Shown here piece by piece: positions 1 to 8,033 of a stretch of 64,000 nt of DNA (the stretch's first letter is position 1; the number at the start of each line of letters is the position of its first letter). The stretch is from NCBI RefSeq assembly GCF_013375035.1, contig NZ_CP056032.1:1720001-1784000 (forward strand). Direction: 5' to 3'. This stretch comes from Spirosoma sp. KUDC1026 (GTDB taxonomy: Bacteria > Bacteroidota > Bacteroidia > Cytophagales > Spirosomataceae). The position numbers and the translations under genes are program-made. The notes beneath the pieces were generated by a model that saw only the letters and a list, made by a program, of their open reading frames with translations, was not told where the DNA came from and did no database searches.

Positions 1-200
1 CGACCGTTCCGCTGACTGATGACCAACGGGAGAAGTTCAAACAGATTGTGCTTGACTATACGAATGGTAAGCAAGTCGAACTGGACGAAAAAATCGATCC
101 GAAACTTATCGGAGGTTATGTTCTCCGCTTGGGCGATCAGCAAATCGATGGTTCGATCCGGAATCAGCTGAATGAGATTCGTCTTCAATTCCTGAACTAG
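1..200 (+). CDS. atpH: ATP synthase F1 subunit delta (3' end only)
   Basis: Reading frame 3 is open from the window edge (first full codon at 3) to TAG at 198-200 and gives the last 65 residues. The delta-subunit (OSCP) C-terminal signature is visible: IDPKLIGGYVLRLGDQQIDG followed by an SIRNQL helix. In the family this peripheral-stalk subunit joins F1 to the b subunits of the membrane sector. The N-terminus lies outside the window. A strong terminator follows 20 bp later and the next gene is on the other strand, so atpA and atpG do not directly follow atpH here. Confidence 0.93.
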   Translation, partial: TVPLTDDQREKFKQIVLDYTNGKQVELDEKIDPKLIGGYVLRLGDQQIDGSIRNQLNEIRLQFLN

Positions 201-220
201 GAATAGACGTAAACATACGA

Positions 221-253
221 AAGCCGCTTCCTCCAAAGGAAGCGGCTTTTTTT
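221..253 (+). terminator. Intrinsic terminator of the atpH operon
   Basis: A perfect 12-bp stem (221-232 with 237-248) with a CCAA loop, followed by a T run. It lies between the atpH stop and the convergent stop of the acetyltransferase gene. Confidence 0.9.
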
Positions 254-257
254 ATGG

Positions 258-710
258 CTAGTTGATTATCCGAACCAGTTTCTGGTGGGTAGCGATAAAC
301 GATTCTCGTTCGTAAAATCGAATGGCGTCGTTACGTTTCTGATTCGTTGTTACTTCCAGATTAACCAGTTCCTCTTGTCGTGCCAGTGCCACAAGAGCGT
401 TCACCAACTGACGCCCAATCTGCTGGCTTCGGTATGCTGGTTTGACGAACAACTCCTGAATTTCGCCCACCTTGCCGGTATGGTGCAATAAGTATTGTAT
501 GTGACAGCTGACAAAACCCACCGGTCCGTCGGGCAACTCAGCGATCAGGTAGTGAACCATGGGATTGGCCAGATTACAGGCGAAACAGGCGTCGAACCGA
601 GGCCGGTTGAGCGTTTCATCTTCCAGGTCGCAGAGAAACGCGTATACTACGTCCTGGTCATCGCTTGTTGCGGGGCGGATCGTGAGCGGGCCGGACGGGG
701 TGTGCTCCAT
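258..710 (-). CDS. GNAT acetyltransferase, PhnO-like
   Basis: 150-aa GNAT N-acetyltransferase. The acetyl-CoA motif A is seen around residues 82-100 (GEIQELFVKPAYRS, then QQIGRQL), and the motif B tail is NDAIRFYERESF. The HYLIAEL...HHTGKVGEIQEL pattern and the length closely resemble E. coli PhnO, the aminoalkylphosphonate N-acetyltransferase, so a small amine or aminophosphonate acceptor is plausible. That substrate is an inference, because no other phosphonate gene is nearby. The ATG at 708-710 lies 2 bp after the stop of the upstream minus-strand gene, which suggests co-transcription. Confidence 0.85.
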   Translation of the reverse strand: MEHTPSGPLTIRPATSDDQDVVYAFLCDLEDETLNRPRFDACFACNLANPMVHYLIAELPDGPVGFVSCHIQYLLHHTGKVGEIQELFVKPAYRSQQIGRQLVNALVALARQEELVNLEVTTNQKRNDAIRFYERESFIATHQKLVRIIN

Positions 711-712
711 TA

Positions 713-1369
713 CTAAAACTTCTGTAAGGCGTCGGATTCAAAAACGTGCTTACCCGTCAGCCCCTGCTGGGCCGTTGTGAGCATAGCATTCGCGACCTTA
801 CTCGCCTGAACCCCTTTGTATTTATCCGGTACCAGCGGATTCAGCAAACCCATAACGCTTTCGGCTATGCGTTCTCCCAGGCGGCTGTCTTCCTGGCGTC
901 GGTTGCCCATAAGCAGCGACGGGCGGAAAATCAATAAAGTGGGGTAGTTAAGCGCGGCCAGGTCACGCTCTACGTCACCCTTGACCCGACTGTAAAAGAA
1001 CATCGACTTTGAGTCGGCCCCCATCGCCGTAACAATGGCAAACTGTTTGGCTCCGTTGGCGAGCCCAAGCCGGGCAATATCGAGCGGATACTGATAATCC
1101 ACTTTCCTGAACGCTTCCTGCGAACCGGCTTTTTTTATGGTAGTGCCCAAACAGCAGAAAATATCATCAGCCTGCGTTACCAGACCATTCGGATGATCAA
1201 AATCGAACTGAACTTCCTGCAAACGGGGGTGTTGCCAGGGTAAGGACTTACGAACTAATACTTTTACTTTCTCGTAGATAGGCGAATCAACCAGTTGACG
1301 GGCCAGGAGGTTGCCGATCAGGCCAGTAGCGCCAATCAGTAATGCTGTTTTATTGGTGGATGTCATCAT
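713..1369 (-). CDS. NAD(P)-binding Rossmann protein, TIP30/HTATIP2-like atypical SDR
   Basis: About 218 aa. The N-terminal nucleotide-binding motif LLIGATGLIGNLLARQL (GxxGxxG) marks a Rossmann fold. The downstream motifs CCLGTT, VTAMGAD and YSRVKGDVE (YxxxK) match the atypical short-chain dehydrogenases related to oxidoreductase HTATIP2 and bacterial NAD(P)H-binding proteins. The substrate cannot be deduced. I start the gene at the ATG whose first base is 1369 (MMTSTNK). A 9-codon longer reading to 1396 exists, but its extra residues precede the Rossmann strand and look unneeded. It is first in a two-gene minus-strand unit with the acetyltransferase. Confidence 0.82.
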   Translation of the reverse strand: MMTSTNKTALLIGATGLIGNLLARQLVDSPIYEKVKVLVRKSLPWQHPRLQEVQFDFDHPNGLVTQADDIFCCLGTTIKKAGSQEAFRKVDYQYPLDIARLGLANGAKQFAIVTAMGADSKSMFFYSRVKGDVERDLAALNYPTLLIFRPSLLMGNRRQEDSRLGERIAESVMGLLNPLVPDKYKGVQASKVANAMLTTAQQGLTGKHVFESDALQKF

Positions 1370-1491
1370 ACGGCTTGCGGGTAGGGAGTTGCGCAAGTTA
1401 GAGGAAGTCTAGTTAAACAAAATCGGATATAGACAAATTTTATCTTATGAAAGTGCGCTCCTATAAAAGCAGTGATCACCTGTTACCCGCC

Positions 1492-2550
1492 ATGAGGTCA
1501 TCTCTCTTCTGGATTTGTATTGTTTATCAGCTATTACGTAGTCCTGTTATGTACGCTCAGATGCCGGCTTATCCAACGATTGGAACCATTGTTCGGGCCG
1601 ATCCCAGACTCGACAAACTCATTCCCAAAGATGCCCGTGTTGAAGTGCTGGCCAGCGGATTTACCTGGACCGAAGGTCCGCTCTGGATCAAACCGACGAA
1701 GAACGAGAAACAAGGCTATCTACTGTTTTCGGACGTACCACAGAATACTATCTTTAAGTGGACGGCCCAGGATGGCGTAACGCCGTTTCTGAAGCCTTCC
1801 GGCTATACGGGACTGGGTGCTTATAGCGATGAACCGGGTTCCAATGGACTAACCCTGGATGCAGCCGGGCGGCTAATTGCTGCCGAACACGGTGACCGGC
1901 GCATATCGGCCCTGCCCCTCGACGGGAGTGGTGGCAAAATGACCCTGGCCGACAACTACGAAGGAAAACGGTTCAACAGTCCCAACGACGTTGTGGCCCA
2001 TTCAAATGGCAGTTATTATTTCACTGACCCGCCGTATGGCATGCCTAAAAAGGAGAATGATCCCTCGCAGGAAACGGGCGTGTTTGGTGTATATCGTATT
2101 GCACCGGTGGCAAAAGGAGACAAAAGCGGCAAAGGGGCTGTTTCGTTGATTGTTAATGATCTGACCCGACCAAACGGGATTGCGTTCTCTCCCGACGAAA
2201 AAACGCTCTACGTAGCGCAGTCAGACCCTGATAAGCCCGTAGTGATGGCGTATCCTGTACAGGCCGACGGTTCGGTTGGAAAGGGTCGGGTCGTGTTCGG
2301 GGCGGAGGGTATGAAAAAGCAGGGACTGGCGGGTGGTTTTGATGGGCTGAAGCTAGACCGGGCTGGTAACTTCTGGGTTACGGGGGGCGGTGGGGTGTTG
2401 GTTCTGTCGCCAGCGGGTGAGTTTCTGGGACACATAAACCTGGGGGGCGCTACAGCTAATTGCGCCTGGGGTGACGATGGATCTACGCTGTACATTACCG
2501 CTGATATGTACCTGTGCCGGCTCAGGACGACGACTACCGGCAAGTTTTAA
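1492..2550 (+). CDS. Secreted SMP-30/gluconolactonase-like protein
   Basis: 352 aa. The ATG at 1492 begins a hydrophobic export signal (MRSSLFWICIVYQLL, cleavage near MYAQ); an in-frame ATG at 1447 would put 15 polar residues before it. The mature protein has the SMP-30/LRE beta-propeller pattern: FTWTEGPLW, SNGLTLDAAGRLIAAEHGDR, FNSPNDVVAHSNGSYYFTDP, RPNGIAFSPDEKTLYVAQS and GGFDGLKLDRAGNFW. The Glu of the EGP motif, the Asn of the SPND motif, and the later Asn and Asp are the usual divalent-metal ligands. In the family these enzymes hydrolyse aldonolactones. It is exported, so a periplasmic sugar-lactone role is likely. It is monocistronic. Confidence 0.85.
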   Translation: MRSSLFWICIVYQLLRSPVMYAQMPAYPTIGTIVRADPRLDKLIPKDARVEVLASGFTWTEGPLWIKPTKNEKQGYLLFSDVPQNTIFKWTAQDGVTPFLKPSGYTGLGAYSDEPGSNGLTLDAAGRLIAAEHGDRRISALPLDGSGGKMTLADNYEGKRFNSPNDVVAHSNGSYYFTDPPYGMPKKENDPSQETGVFGVYRIAPVAKGDKSGKGAVSLIVNDLTRPNGIAFSPDEKTLYVAQSDPDKPVVMAYPVQADGSVGKGRVVFGAEGMKKQGLAGGFDGLKLDRAGNFWVTGGGGVLVLSPAGEFLGHINLGGATANCAWGDDGSTLYITADMYLCRLRTTTTGKF

Positions 2551-2648
2551 TCGTCGGGAATGTCAAATGACCGTAAAGTCAGCGAGATAAACCGAATAAA
2601 AAATTTACATCCATTCCCTGACGAGGAACTTGGTTAAATACAAATCGT

Positions 2649-2656
2649 TAACTTTG
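2649..2656 (+). promoter_or_regulatory. Bacteroidota -7 box upstream of the PBP2-RodA operon
   Basis: TAACTTTG fits the Bacteroidota consensus TAnnTTTG. It lies 38 bp before the PBP2 ATG. CTTG at 2629-2632 could serve as a -33 element, though the 16-bp spacer is short. Confidence 0.5.
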
Positions 2657-2694
2657 TAGAGAAGGCTATGTAGCTTGGTTATAGGAATATTCTC

Positions 2695-4644
2695 ATGTTA
2701 GAGAATCGGAAGTACGCAATTATTGGTTTCTTTTGTCTGATCGGGCTGATTTATCTGTCCCGGCTGTTTTATCTACAAGTGCTGGATGATACTTACTCGC
2801 TGGGTGCGTCCAAAAACTCCATTAAACGGGTCGTCGAAATACCATACCGGGGGCAGATCTATGATCGCAATAATCAGCTCATGGTCTACAATACACCGGT
2901 TTATGATCTGTACGTAACACCCAAGAAAGCCGTTGTTGGCGACACAATGGCCTTCTGCCGAATGCTGAACATTACGCAGTCGGATTTTGACAGCATTATG
3001 GGGCTGGCCAAGAATTACTCGGTCAACAAGCCGTCACTATTCGTGCGGCAGCTTTCCAAAGAAGATTTTGCCCGTATTCAGGACGCTCTGGTCGATTACC
3101 ACGGCTTTGAGCCGGTCATCAGCTCGATGCGGACGTATCCGGCACATACGATGGCCAATGCCCTTGGCTACGTCAGTGAAATTACCAAGAAGCAACTGGA
3201 CAACCAGGAATTTCCCTACTACCGACAGGGTGATTACGTTGGCCATAACGGTTTGGAAGAACAATACGAAGAACAGCTACGCGGCCGGCGCGGGGTCAAA
3301 TTCGTGATGCATGACGTTCACGGCGTTAACAAAGGATCCTGGAAAAACGGCGAGTTCGATACGCTGGCCATATCCGGGCAGAACCTGGTTACGGGCATCG
3401 ACGTAGAGGTGCAGAAATACGCCGATAGTCTGATGCAGAACAAAGTGGGCTCGGTCATTGCGGTTGAACCATCGACGGGGGAAATCCTCGTGTCGGTATC
3501 GGCGCCTACCTACGATCCAAACCTGCTGTCGAGCCGGAGCTTTTCGAAGAACTACCGGATGCTGCTGAAGAATCCGTATAAACCGCTGATCAATCGTCCG
3601 GTCATGGCGAGCTATCGGCCCGGATCGACCTTCAAACTGATTCAGGCCCTGATTGCCCAGCAGCAGGGCACGTTGCTGCCCCAGACGCATTACGGTCATG
3701 CCGGTTCGCCTATGCGGTGCCACTGCCGCGGAGGAAATGACCTGCGGGGAGCCATTCAGAACTCCTGTAACCCGTATTTCTACCAGGTTTTCCGGAAGTT
3801 CGTGTACCACAATGGCCACCCCAATACGTTCAAGGCGTCTGCGGTTGGTTTGAAGGAATGGCATAATATGGTAGAGAAGTTTGGCATTGGGTCCAAACTG
3901 GGTATTGATTTACCTAGCGAACTGAAAGGGAATCTACCGGAAACAGAAGATTATGATAAGCGTTACAAGGGCCAGTATACCTGGAAGTTTTCAACAGTAG
4001 CGTCGTTGAGTATTGGTGAAGGCGAGTTGCTGATTAGCCCACTGAAACTAGTGAATCTGGCCGCTACGATTGCGAACCGGGGCTGGTACATTACCCCTCA
4101 TTACATCAAAGGGTTCGGTAAATCTGGAGTTGGCATACCGAACCAATATATGGAACGGCACGAAACAGACATTGACCGGCAGTACTACCTGCCGGTCATT
4201 GACGGCATGCGTCGGGCCGTTATGGGCGGAACAGTAAAAGCCCTGGCTAACATCAACGGTATCGACCTGTGTGGTAAAACTGGTACGGCTCAGAACGCCA
4301 AGTTTGGCCATAAGTTTGACCATTCTATCTTCGTTGGGTTTGCGCCGATGAACGATCCTAAAATCGCCGTAGCGGTATTCGTGGAAAACGCGGGCTGGGG
4401 CGGTGATGCGGCAGCATCAGTGGCGGCCCTGGTTGCCGAGCGTTACCTGAAACGTAAGACCGAAGCCAAAGCACTGGATACGTACGTGAAGTCGAAAAAC
4501 TATATGATGGCGGTGAAGCCCGCAGCGAAGCCAAAACCCGTGGCACCTAAAAACGACTCGGCTCAGAAACCAGTCGCGCCAAAACCTTATATGACCGTTA
4601 CGCCAGCCAAGGCGAACCCTGCCGTTGGCGCGACCGGAAATTAG
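2695..4644 (+). CDS. mrdA: Penicillin-binding protein 2 (elongation transpeptidase)
   Basis: 649 aa, the usual length for PBP2. There is an N-terminal membrane anchor (residues 8-29), then a dimerisation/pedestal domain, then the transpeptidase domain. Catalytic motifs are all present: SxxK in SYRPGSTFKLIQA, SxN in IQNSCNPYFYQ, and KTG in LCGKTGTAQN. It forms the peptidoglycan cross-links of lateral wall growth on the periplasmic face and works with RodA, encoded next. The C-terminal tail (about 40 residues) is rich in Lys, Pro and Ala (AKPKPVAPK repeats), an extension of low complexity. The rod-complex genes mreBCD are presumably just outside or elsewhere. Confidence 0.95.
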   Translation: MLENRKYAIIGFFCLIGLIYLSRLFYLQVLDDTYSLGASKNSIKRVVEIPYRGQIYDRNNQLMVYNTPVYDLYVTPKKAVVGDTMAFCRMLNITQSDFDSIMGLAKNYSVNKPSLFVRQLSKEDFARIQDALVDYHGFEPVISSMRTYPAHTMANALGYVSEITKKQLDNQEFPYYRQGDYVGHNGLEEQYEEQLRGRRGVKFVMHDVHGVNKGSWKNGEFDTLAISGQNLVTGIDVEVQKYADSLMQNKVGSVIAVEPSTGEILVSVSAPTYDPNLLSSRSFSKNYRMLLKNPYKPLINRPVMASYRPGSTFKLIQALIAQQQGTLLPQTHYGHAGSPMRCHCRGGNDLRGAIQNSCNPYFYQVFRKFVYHNGHPNTFKASAVGLKEWHNMVEKFGIGSKLGIDLPSELKGNLPETEDYDKRYKGQYTWKFSTVASLSIGEGELLISPLKLVNLAATIANRGWYITPHYIKGFGKSGVGIPNQYMERHETDIDRQYYLPVIDGMRRAVMGGTVKALANINGIDLCGKTGTAQNAKFGHKFDHSIFVGFAPMNDPKIAVAVFVENAGWGGDAAASVAALVAERYLKRKTEAKALDTYVKSKNYMMAVKPAAKPKPVAPKNDSAQKPVAPKPYMTVTPAKANPAVGATGN

Positions 4645-4711
4645 GAGACGCTCTTTTTCTTCAGTACCTCATCAAGCCTGGCTGCGGTAGTAGTCAGGGA
4701 AACTAGTGCCC

Positions 4712-5992
4712 ATGTCGCGTAATAACGATCCCCTACAGCAGCCGATTGACTGGATAACCCTGATTTTGTACTTCGGCTGCGTAACGCTGGGCTGGCTCAA
4801 TGTCTATGCGGCTGTGTACAGCCCGGAAGATCATACCAGCCTGTTTGACATGTCAACCAATGCTGGCAAGCAAATGATGTGGATTGGCACAGCGGCTGTC
4901 CTGATCATTTGTATTCTGGTAATCAATCATAAGTTTTTCGACTCCTTCGCGTACCTGATTTACGCCTTTATGATTCTCATGCTGCTGCTGGTACTGGTAG
5001 CAGGGTCGAACGTAAAAGGATCGCGTTCCTGGTTTAAGCTCGGGTCGTTTCTGATACAACCGGCAGAGTTTTCTAAAGTAGCTACGGCACTGGCTCTGGC
5101 GAAATACATGGACGTGCCGGGAATCAACCTCTCGAAAGGAAAGGACTTACTCTACATCGGTGGCATTATCCTGCTGCCCTGTATCCTGATTCTGGCGTCG
5201 AACGAAACAGGCTCAACACTGGTGTTTGCGTCATTTGCCATTATGTTATATCGGGAGGGCCTGCCGGGCTGGATTCCGTCGCTGGGCATTGCGGTCATTA
5301 TTCTGTTTGTGCTGGCGCTGGTTTTTCCCAAACTCTACATCTTCATCGGTATCGTTGTCCTGTTGGTACTAATCGTGTTACTGATGCCCCGCTACAACCG
5401 GAACATGAGTACAATCCTGTCCATGAGTCTGCTAGGGGTGGGCATGATGCTGCTGGTAACGGGCGTCGATTTCTTCGTGAACGACGTATTGCAGAAACAC
5501 CAGCGGAACCGAATCAAAGTCTTGGTCGACCCAACGATTGACCCATTGGGCGTGGGCTGGAACGTAACGCAGGCCAAGATTGCCATTGGGTCGGGGCGGC
5601 TGGAAGGAAAAGGTTTTCTAGAAGGCACGCAGACCAAATTCGACTTCGTACCCGAACAAAGTACCGACTTTATTTTCTGCACCATCGGCGAGGAACACGG
5701 CTTTATTGGTAGCACCATCGTGATTGCGCTGTTCATTGGCTTACTCTCCCGAATCGTTATTCTGGCCGAGAAGCAGCGAAGTAAATTCGCCCGCGTCTAT
5801 GGCTACTGCGTAGCGGGGATCATCTTTTTTCACGTCATGGTCAATATCGGGATGACCATCGGGCTTATGCCTGTCATCGGGATCCCACTGCCATTTTTCA
5901 GCTATGGGGGCTCGTCGCTCTGGTCGTTCTCCATTCTGCTGTTCATCTTCTTGAAACTGGACGCCCGACGTACGGCATTATCGCGCTGGTAA
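4712..5992 (+). CDS. rodA: Rod-shape-determining glycosyltransferase RodA
   Basis: 426 aa from the ATG at 4712 (a GTG two codons upstream is also possible). It is a SEDS-family multi-pass membrane protein with about ten TM segments. The hallmark C-terminal motif GIPLPFFSYGGSSLWSF is present, as is KGSRSWFKLGSFLIQPAEF in the middle. RodA polymerises lipid II into glycan strands and pairs with PBP2, encoded 67 bp upstream, so the two form an elongasome operon. The stop codon is only 5 bp from that of the convergent response-regulator gene, with no room for a hairpin terminator. Confidence 0.95.
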   Translation: MSRNNDPLQQPIDWITLILYFGCVTLGWLNVYAAVYSPEDHTSLFDMSTNAGKQMMWIGTAAVLIICILVINHKFFDSFAYLIYAFMILMLLLVLVAGSNVKGSRSWFKLGSFLIQPAEFSKVATALALAKYMDVPGINLSKGKDLLYIGGIILLPCILILASNETGSTLVFASFAIMLYREGLPGWIPSLGIAVIILFVLALVFPKLYIFIGIVVLLVLIVLLMPRYNRNMSTILSMSLLGVGMMLLVTGVDFFVNDVLQKHQRNRIKVLVDPTIDPLGVGWNVTQAKIAIGSGRLEGKGFLEGTQTKFDFVPEQSTDFIFCTIGEEHGFIGSTIVIALFIGLLSRIVILAEKQRSKFARVYGYCVAGIIFFHVMVNIGMTIGLMPVIGIPLPFFSYGGSSLWSFSILLFIFLKLDARRTALSRW

Positions 5993-5997
5993 GAAAT

Positions 5998-6738
5998 TTA
6001 TCCGTCGATGTGCCGGAAGAAAGCGTCGCGGTACGTATCGCCAATGGGAATAACGGTTTTGCCGATGTAAATACGGTTCCGCTCAACGGATTCGATATGG
6101 CTTACGGCAACGATGTACGACTTGTGCACCCGCACAAACTGGCTCGTCGGTAGTTTCTCCTCCATCGTTTTCATGGTCTGCAAGGCAAGAATCCGCTCGC
6201 TTGTCGTGTAAATCGATACGTAGTCTTTTAGCCCTTCAACGTAGAGAATCTCACCGAGATTAACCCGCTGCAGACGATACTCCGTCTTGACGAAAATAAA
6301 ATCCCGGGCGATGTCCGCTGGGGGAGCTGGAGAAGCCAAAACCGGACTGTCGGCGGTAGGTAGAATGGGTGCAGATGCCGACGGCATAACTTTCTGCACA
6401 GCCCGGTAAAACCGCTCGAACGAAATTGGCTTGAGCAGGTAATCGACTACGTCGTGCTCATAACCATCCAGGGCGTATTCAGAATACGCTGTTGTCAGGA
6501 TCACCCGGCAATTATGACCAGCGACGCCCCGACGTAACAGATTCAGGAACTGCAGGCCGGTGAGCTCGGGCATCTGAATGTCCAGAAACAGCAGATCGAC
6601 CTCCCCCCGCTGTACCTGCGTCAGCGCTTCGATGGGGCTGGTTGTTGCGCCAACGAGGGTGAGAAACGGCACTTTTTGGACGTAATCACTCAGAATCGTG
6701 TGAGCTAAGGGTTCGTCGTCAACAATCAGGCAGCGCAT
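5998..6738 (-). CDS. LytTR-family response regulator
   Basis: 246 aa. The receiver domain (residues 1-120) begins MRCLIVDDEP, with the phospho-acceptor Asp in VDLLFLDIQMPELTG and a conserved Lys in VDYLLKPI. A short linker rich in Ala and Pro leads to a C-terminal LytTR DNA-binding domain (ILYVEGLKDYVSIYT...FVRVHKSYIVA). It is the cytoplasmic transcription-factor half of a two-component pair with the kinase gene 24 bp upstream. LytTR regulators bind short repeated sites. The GTTGGYCG repeats before the kinase gene are a candidate target (see findings). Confidence 0.93.
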   Translation of the reverse strand: MRCLIVDDEPLAHTILSDYVQKVPFLTLVGATTSPIEALTQVQRGEVDLLFLDIQMPELTGLQFLNLLRRGVAGHNCRVILTTAYSEYALDGYEHDVVDYLLKPISFERFYRAVQKVMPSASAPILPTADSPVLASPAPPADIARDFIFVKTEYRLQRVNLGEILYVEGLKDYVSIYTTSERILALQTMKTMEEKLPTSQFVRVHKSYIVAVSHIESVERNRIYIGKTVIPIGDTYRDAFFRHIDG

Positions 6739-6762
6739 AAAATCTCATCATAAGGGTAAGGA

Positions 6763-7800
6763 CTACACACTCAACTCCAGCGAACAGGCGTAGCTGCCCG
6801 GCTCATCGGTGATGCGAAGGGTATGCCGATTTGGGTAGAGTAGTTGCAGCCGTCGCCGGACATTTGCCAGCCCGATACCACCCACCGCGTCGGTCTGCCG
6901 GATCGCTTTTTTATTTAACGTATCAAAGCGCAATCTACCGTTCTGAACGCTTAAATCAAGCACGAGCGGGTGATTTGGGTCGGTCAGGTCACCATGCTTG
7001 AACGCGTTTTCGACGAACGACACCAGCAACATAGGCTCAATCTGGAACAGATCAATATTCCCGTCAACCATAAATTCAACATGGGCCTGGGTGAGCCGGA
7101 GCTTTTCGAGTTCAATAAAGTTTTTCAGGTACGTTACTTCCTTAGCAAGCGAAACCCGGTCGGGGCCCGTGGCGCTGTCGTACAGCATATACCGCATCAA
7201 CTCCGATAGTTTCAGAATCGCGCCGGGGGCCGCATCTGATTTGGCGTAGGTTAGTGCATAAATGTTGTTGAGCGTATTGAATAGAAAATGCGGATTGACC
7301 TGCGATTTAAGAAATGCCAGTTCGGCCTGGTTCCGCTCGCTGACCAGTGCCTCGCGCTCCCGCTGGTAGACCAGCCAGTCTTCAATCAATTTGAATGCCG
7401 CTCCAATCAAAATGGCGGGAATCCCGAAATACAGATTGTCGTAGGCAAAATACAGCTTCGACACAGTGATGGGATAATTCGAAATGCCAAACAGATGCCA
7501 GTACAGTTCCTGTTCGATAACGTACCGGGTGACAATAAATACCAGCACGGCAACCATTGACCCCAGTACGGCCAAAAACCATTGCTGCCGGGTCAAAAAC
7601 CGGTTGAGTACAACCGTATGCTCGAACCAGACTGTGAGCCAGAAGGCCGTGTTGAAGGATATGGAAAAGTCCGGGACTATCATTGAATTACTCTTGGTAT
7701 CGTACGCGTTACTCAGCACAATACCCAGCCAGACCAGTACGTAAAGAGCGCTGCGTACTCGGGTGCGGGAGTTGACAAAGGAGGGGAGTTGAATTGCCAT
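6763..7800 (-). CDS. LytS/YpdA-type sensor histidine kinase
   Basis: 345 aa from the ATG whose first base is 7800 (MAIQLPSF). A longer open frame exists to 8025, but it runs through a repeat-rich intergenic region and has no domain there. Four predicted TM helices occupy about residues 18-140. They are followed by the His_kinase domain with QVNPHFLFNTLNNIYAL (phosphorylated His in NPHFLFN), then an ATPase lid with VSFVENAFKHG and GGIGLANVRRRL. No separate extracellular sensor domain is visible. It probably phosphorylates the LytTR regulator encoded directly downstream. Confidence 0.92.
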   Translation of the reverse strand: MAIQLPSFVNSRTRVRSALYVLVWLGIVLSNAYDTKSNSMIVPDFSISFNTAFWLTVWFEHTVVLNRFLTRQQWFLAVLGSMVAVLVFIVTRYVIEQELYWHLFGISNYPITVSKLYFAYDNLYFGIPAILIGAAFKLIEDWLVYQREREALVSERNQAELAFLKSQVNPHFLFNTLNNIYALTYAKSDAAPGAILKLSELMRYMLYDSATGPDRVSLAKEVTYLKNFIELEKLRLTQAHVEFMVDGNIDLFQIEPMLLVSFVENAFKHGDLTDPNHPLVLDLSVQNGRLRFDTLNKKAIRQTDAVGGIGLANVRRRLQLLYPNRHTLRITDEPGSYACSLELSV

Positions 7801-7817
7801 AACAGGAGAGGTTAATA

Positions 7818-7977
7818 GTTGGCCGAAATACGGAAGACGCTGTTGCTGGCGCAACTTTGTTCGACCAACGCCCGAATTCGGCCGACGAACCAGAATCGGA
7901 GGCTGAGAAAGCGTTGGTCGGGCGGTGAAGGCGTTGGCCGAGATGTCTCGCGTGTTGGTCGAATTGAGTCGTTGGCG
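7818..7977. promoter_or_regulatory. Clustered GTTGGYCG repeats between divergent genes
   Basis: Five copies of GTTGGYCG occur in 150 bp: 7818-7825, 7862-7869 (reverse orientation), 7913-7920, 7933-7940 and 7954-7961. A partial copy (GTTGGCG) is at 7971. Three copies are spaced 20-21 bp apart, about two helical turns. They lie between the kinase gene and the divergent secreted-protein gene, so they could be operators for the LytTR regulator. Function is inferred from position only. Confidence 0.45.
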
Positions 7978-8033
7978 GGTAGAAGCAGCCTGCAACTTTG
8001 ACCCATCAATCACCACAAAACACATTCAGATTC

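Noticed and set aside
7913-7961. CRISPR-like array
   Set aside because: The repeats are only 8 bp and one copy nearby is inverted; there are no cas genes and no spacer-size regularity beyond helical spacing.
7801-8025. 75-codon N-terminal extension of the histidine kinase
   Set aside because: It covers the repeat array and the divergent promoter, and the ATG at 7800 already precedes the first TM helix.
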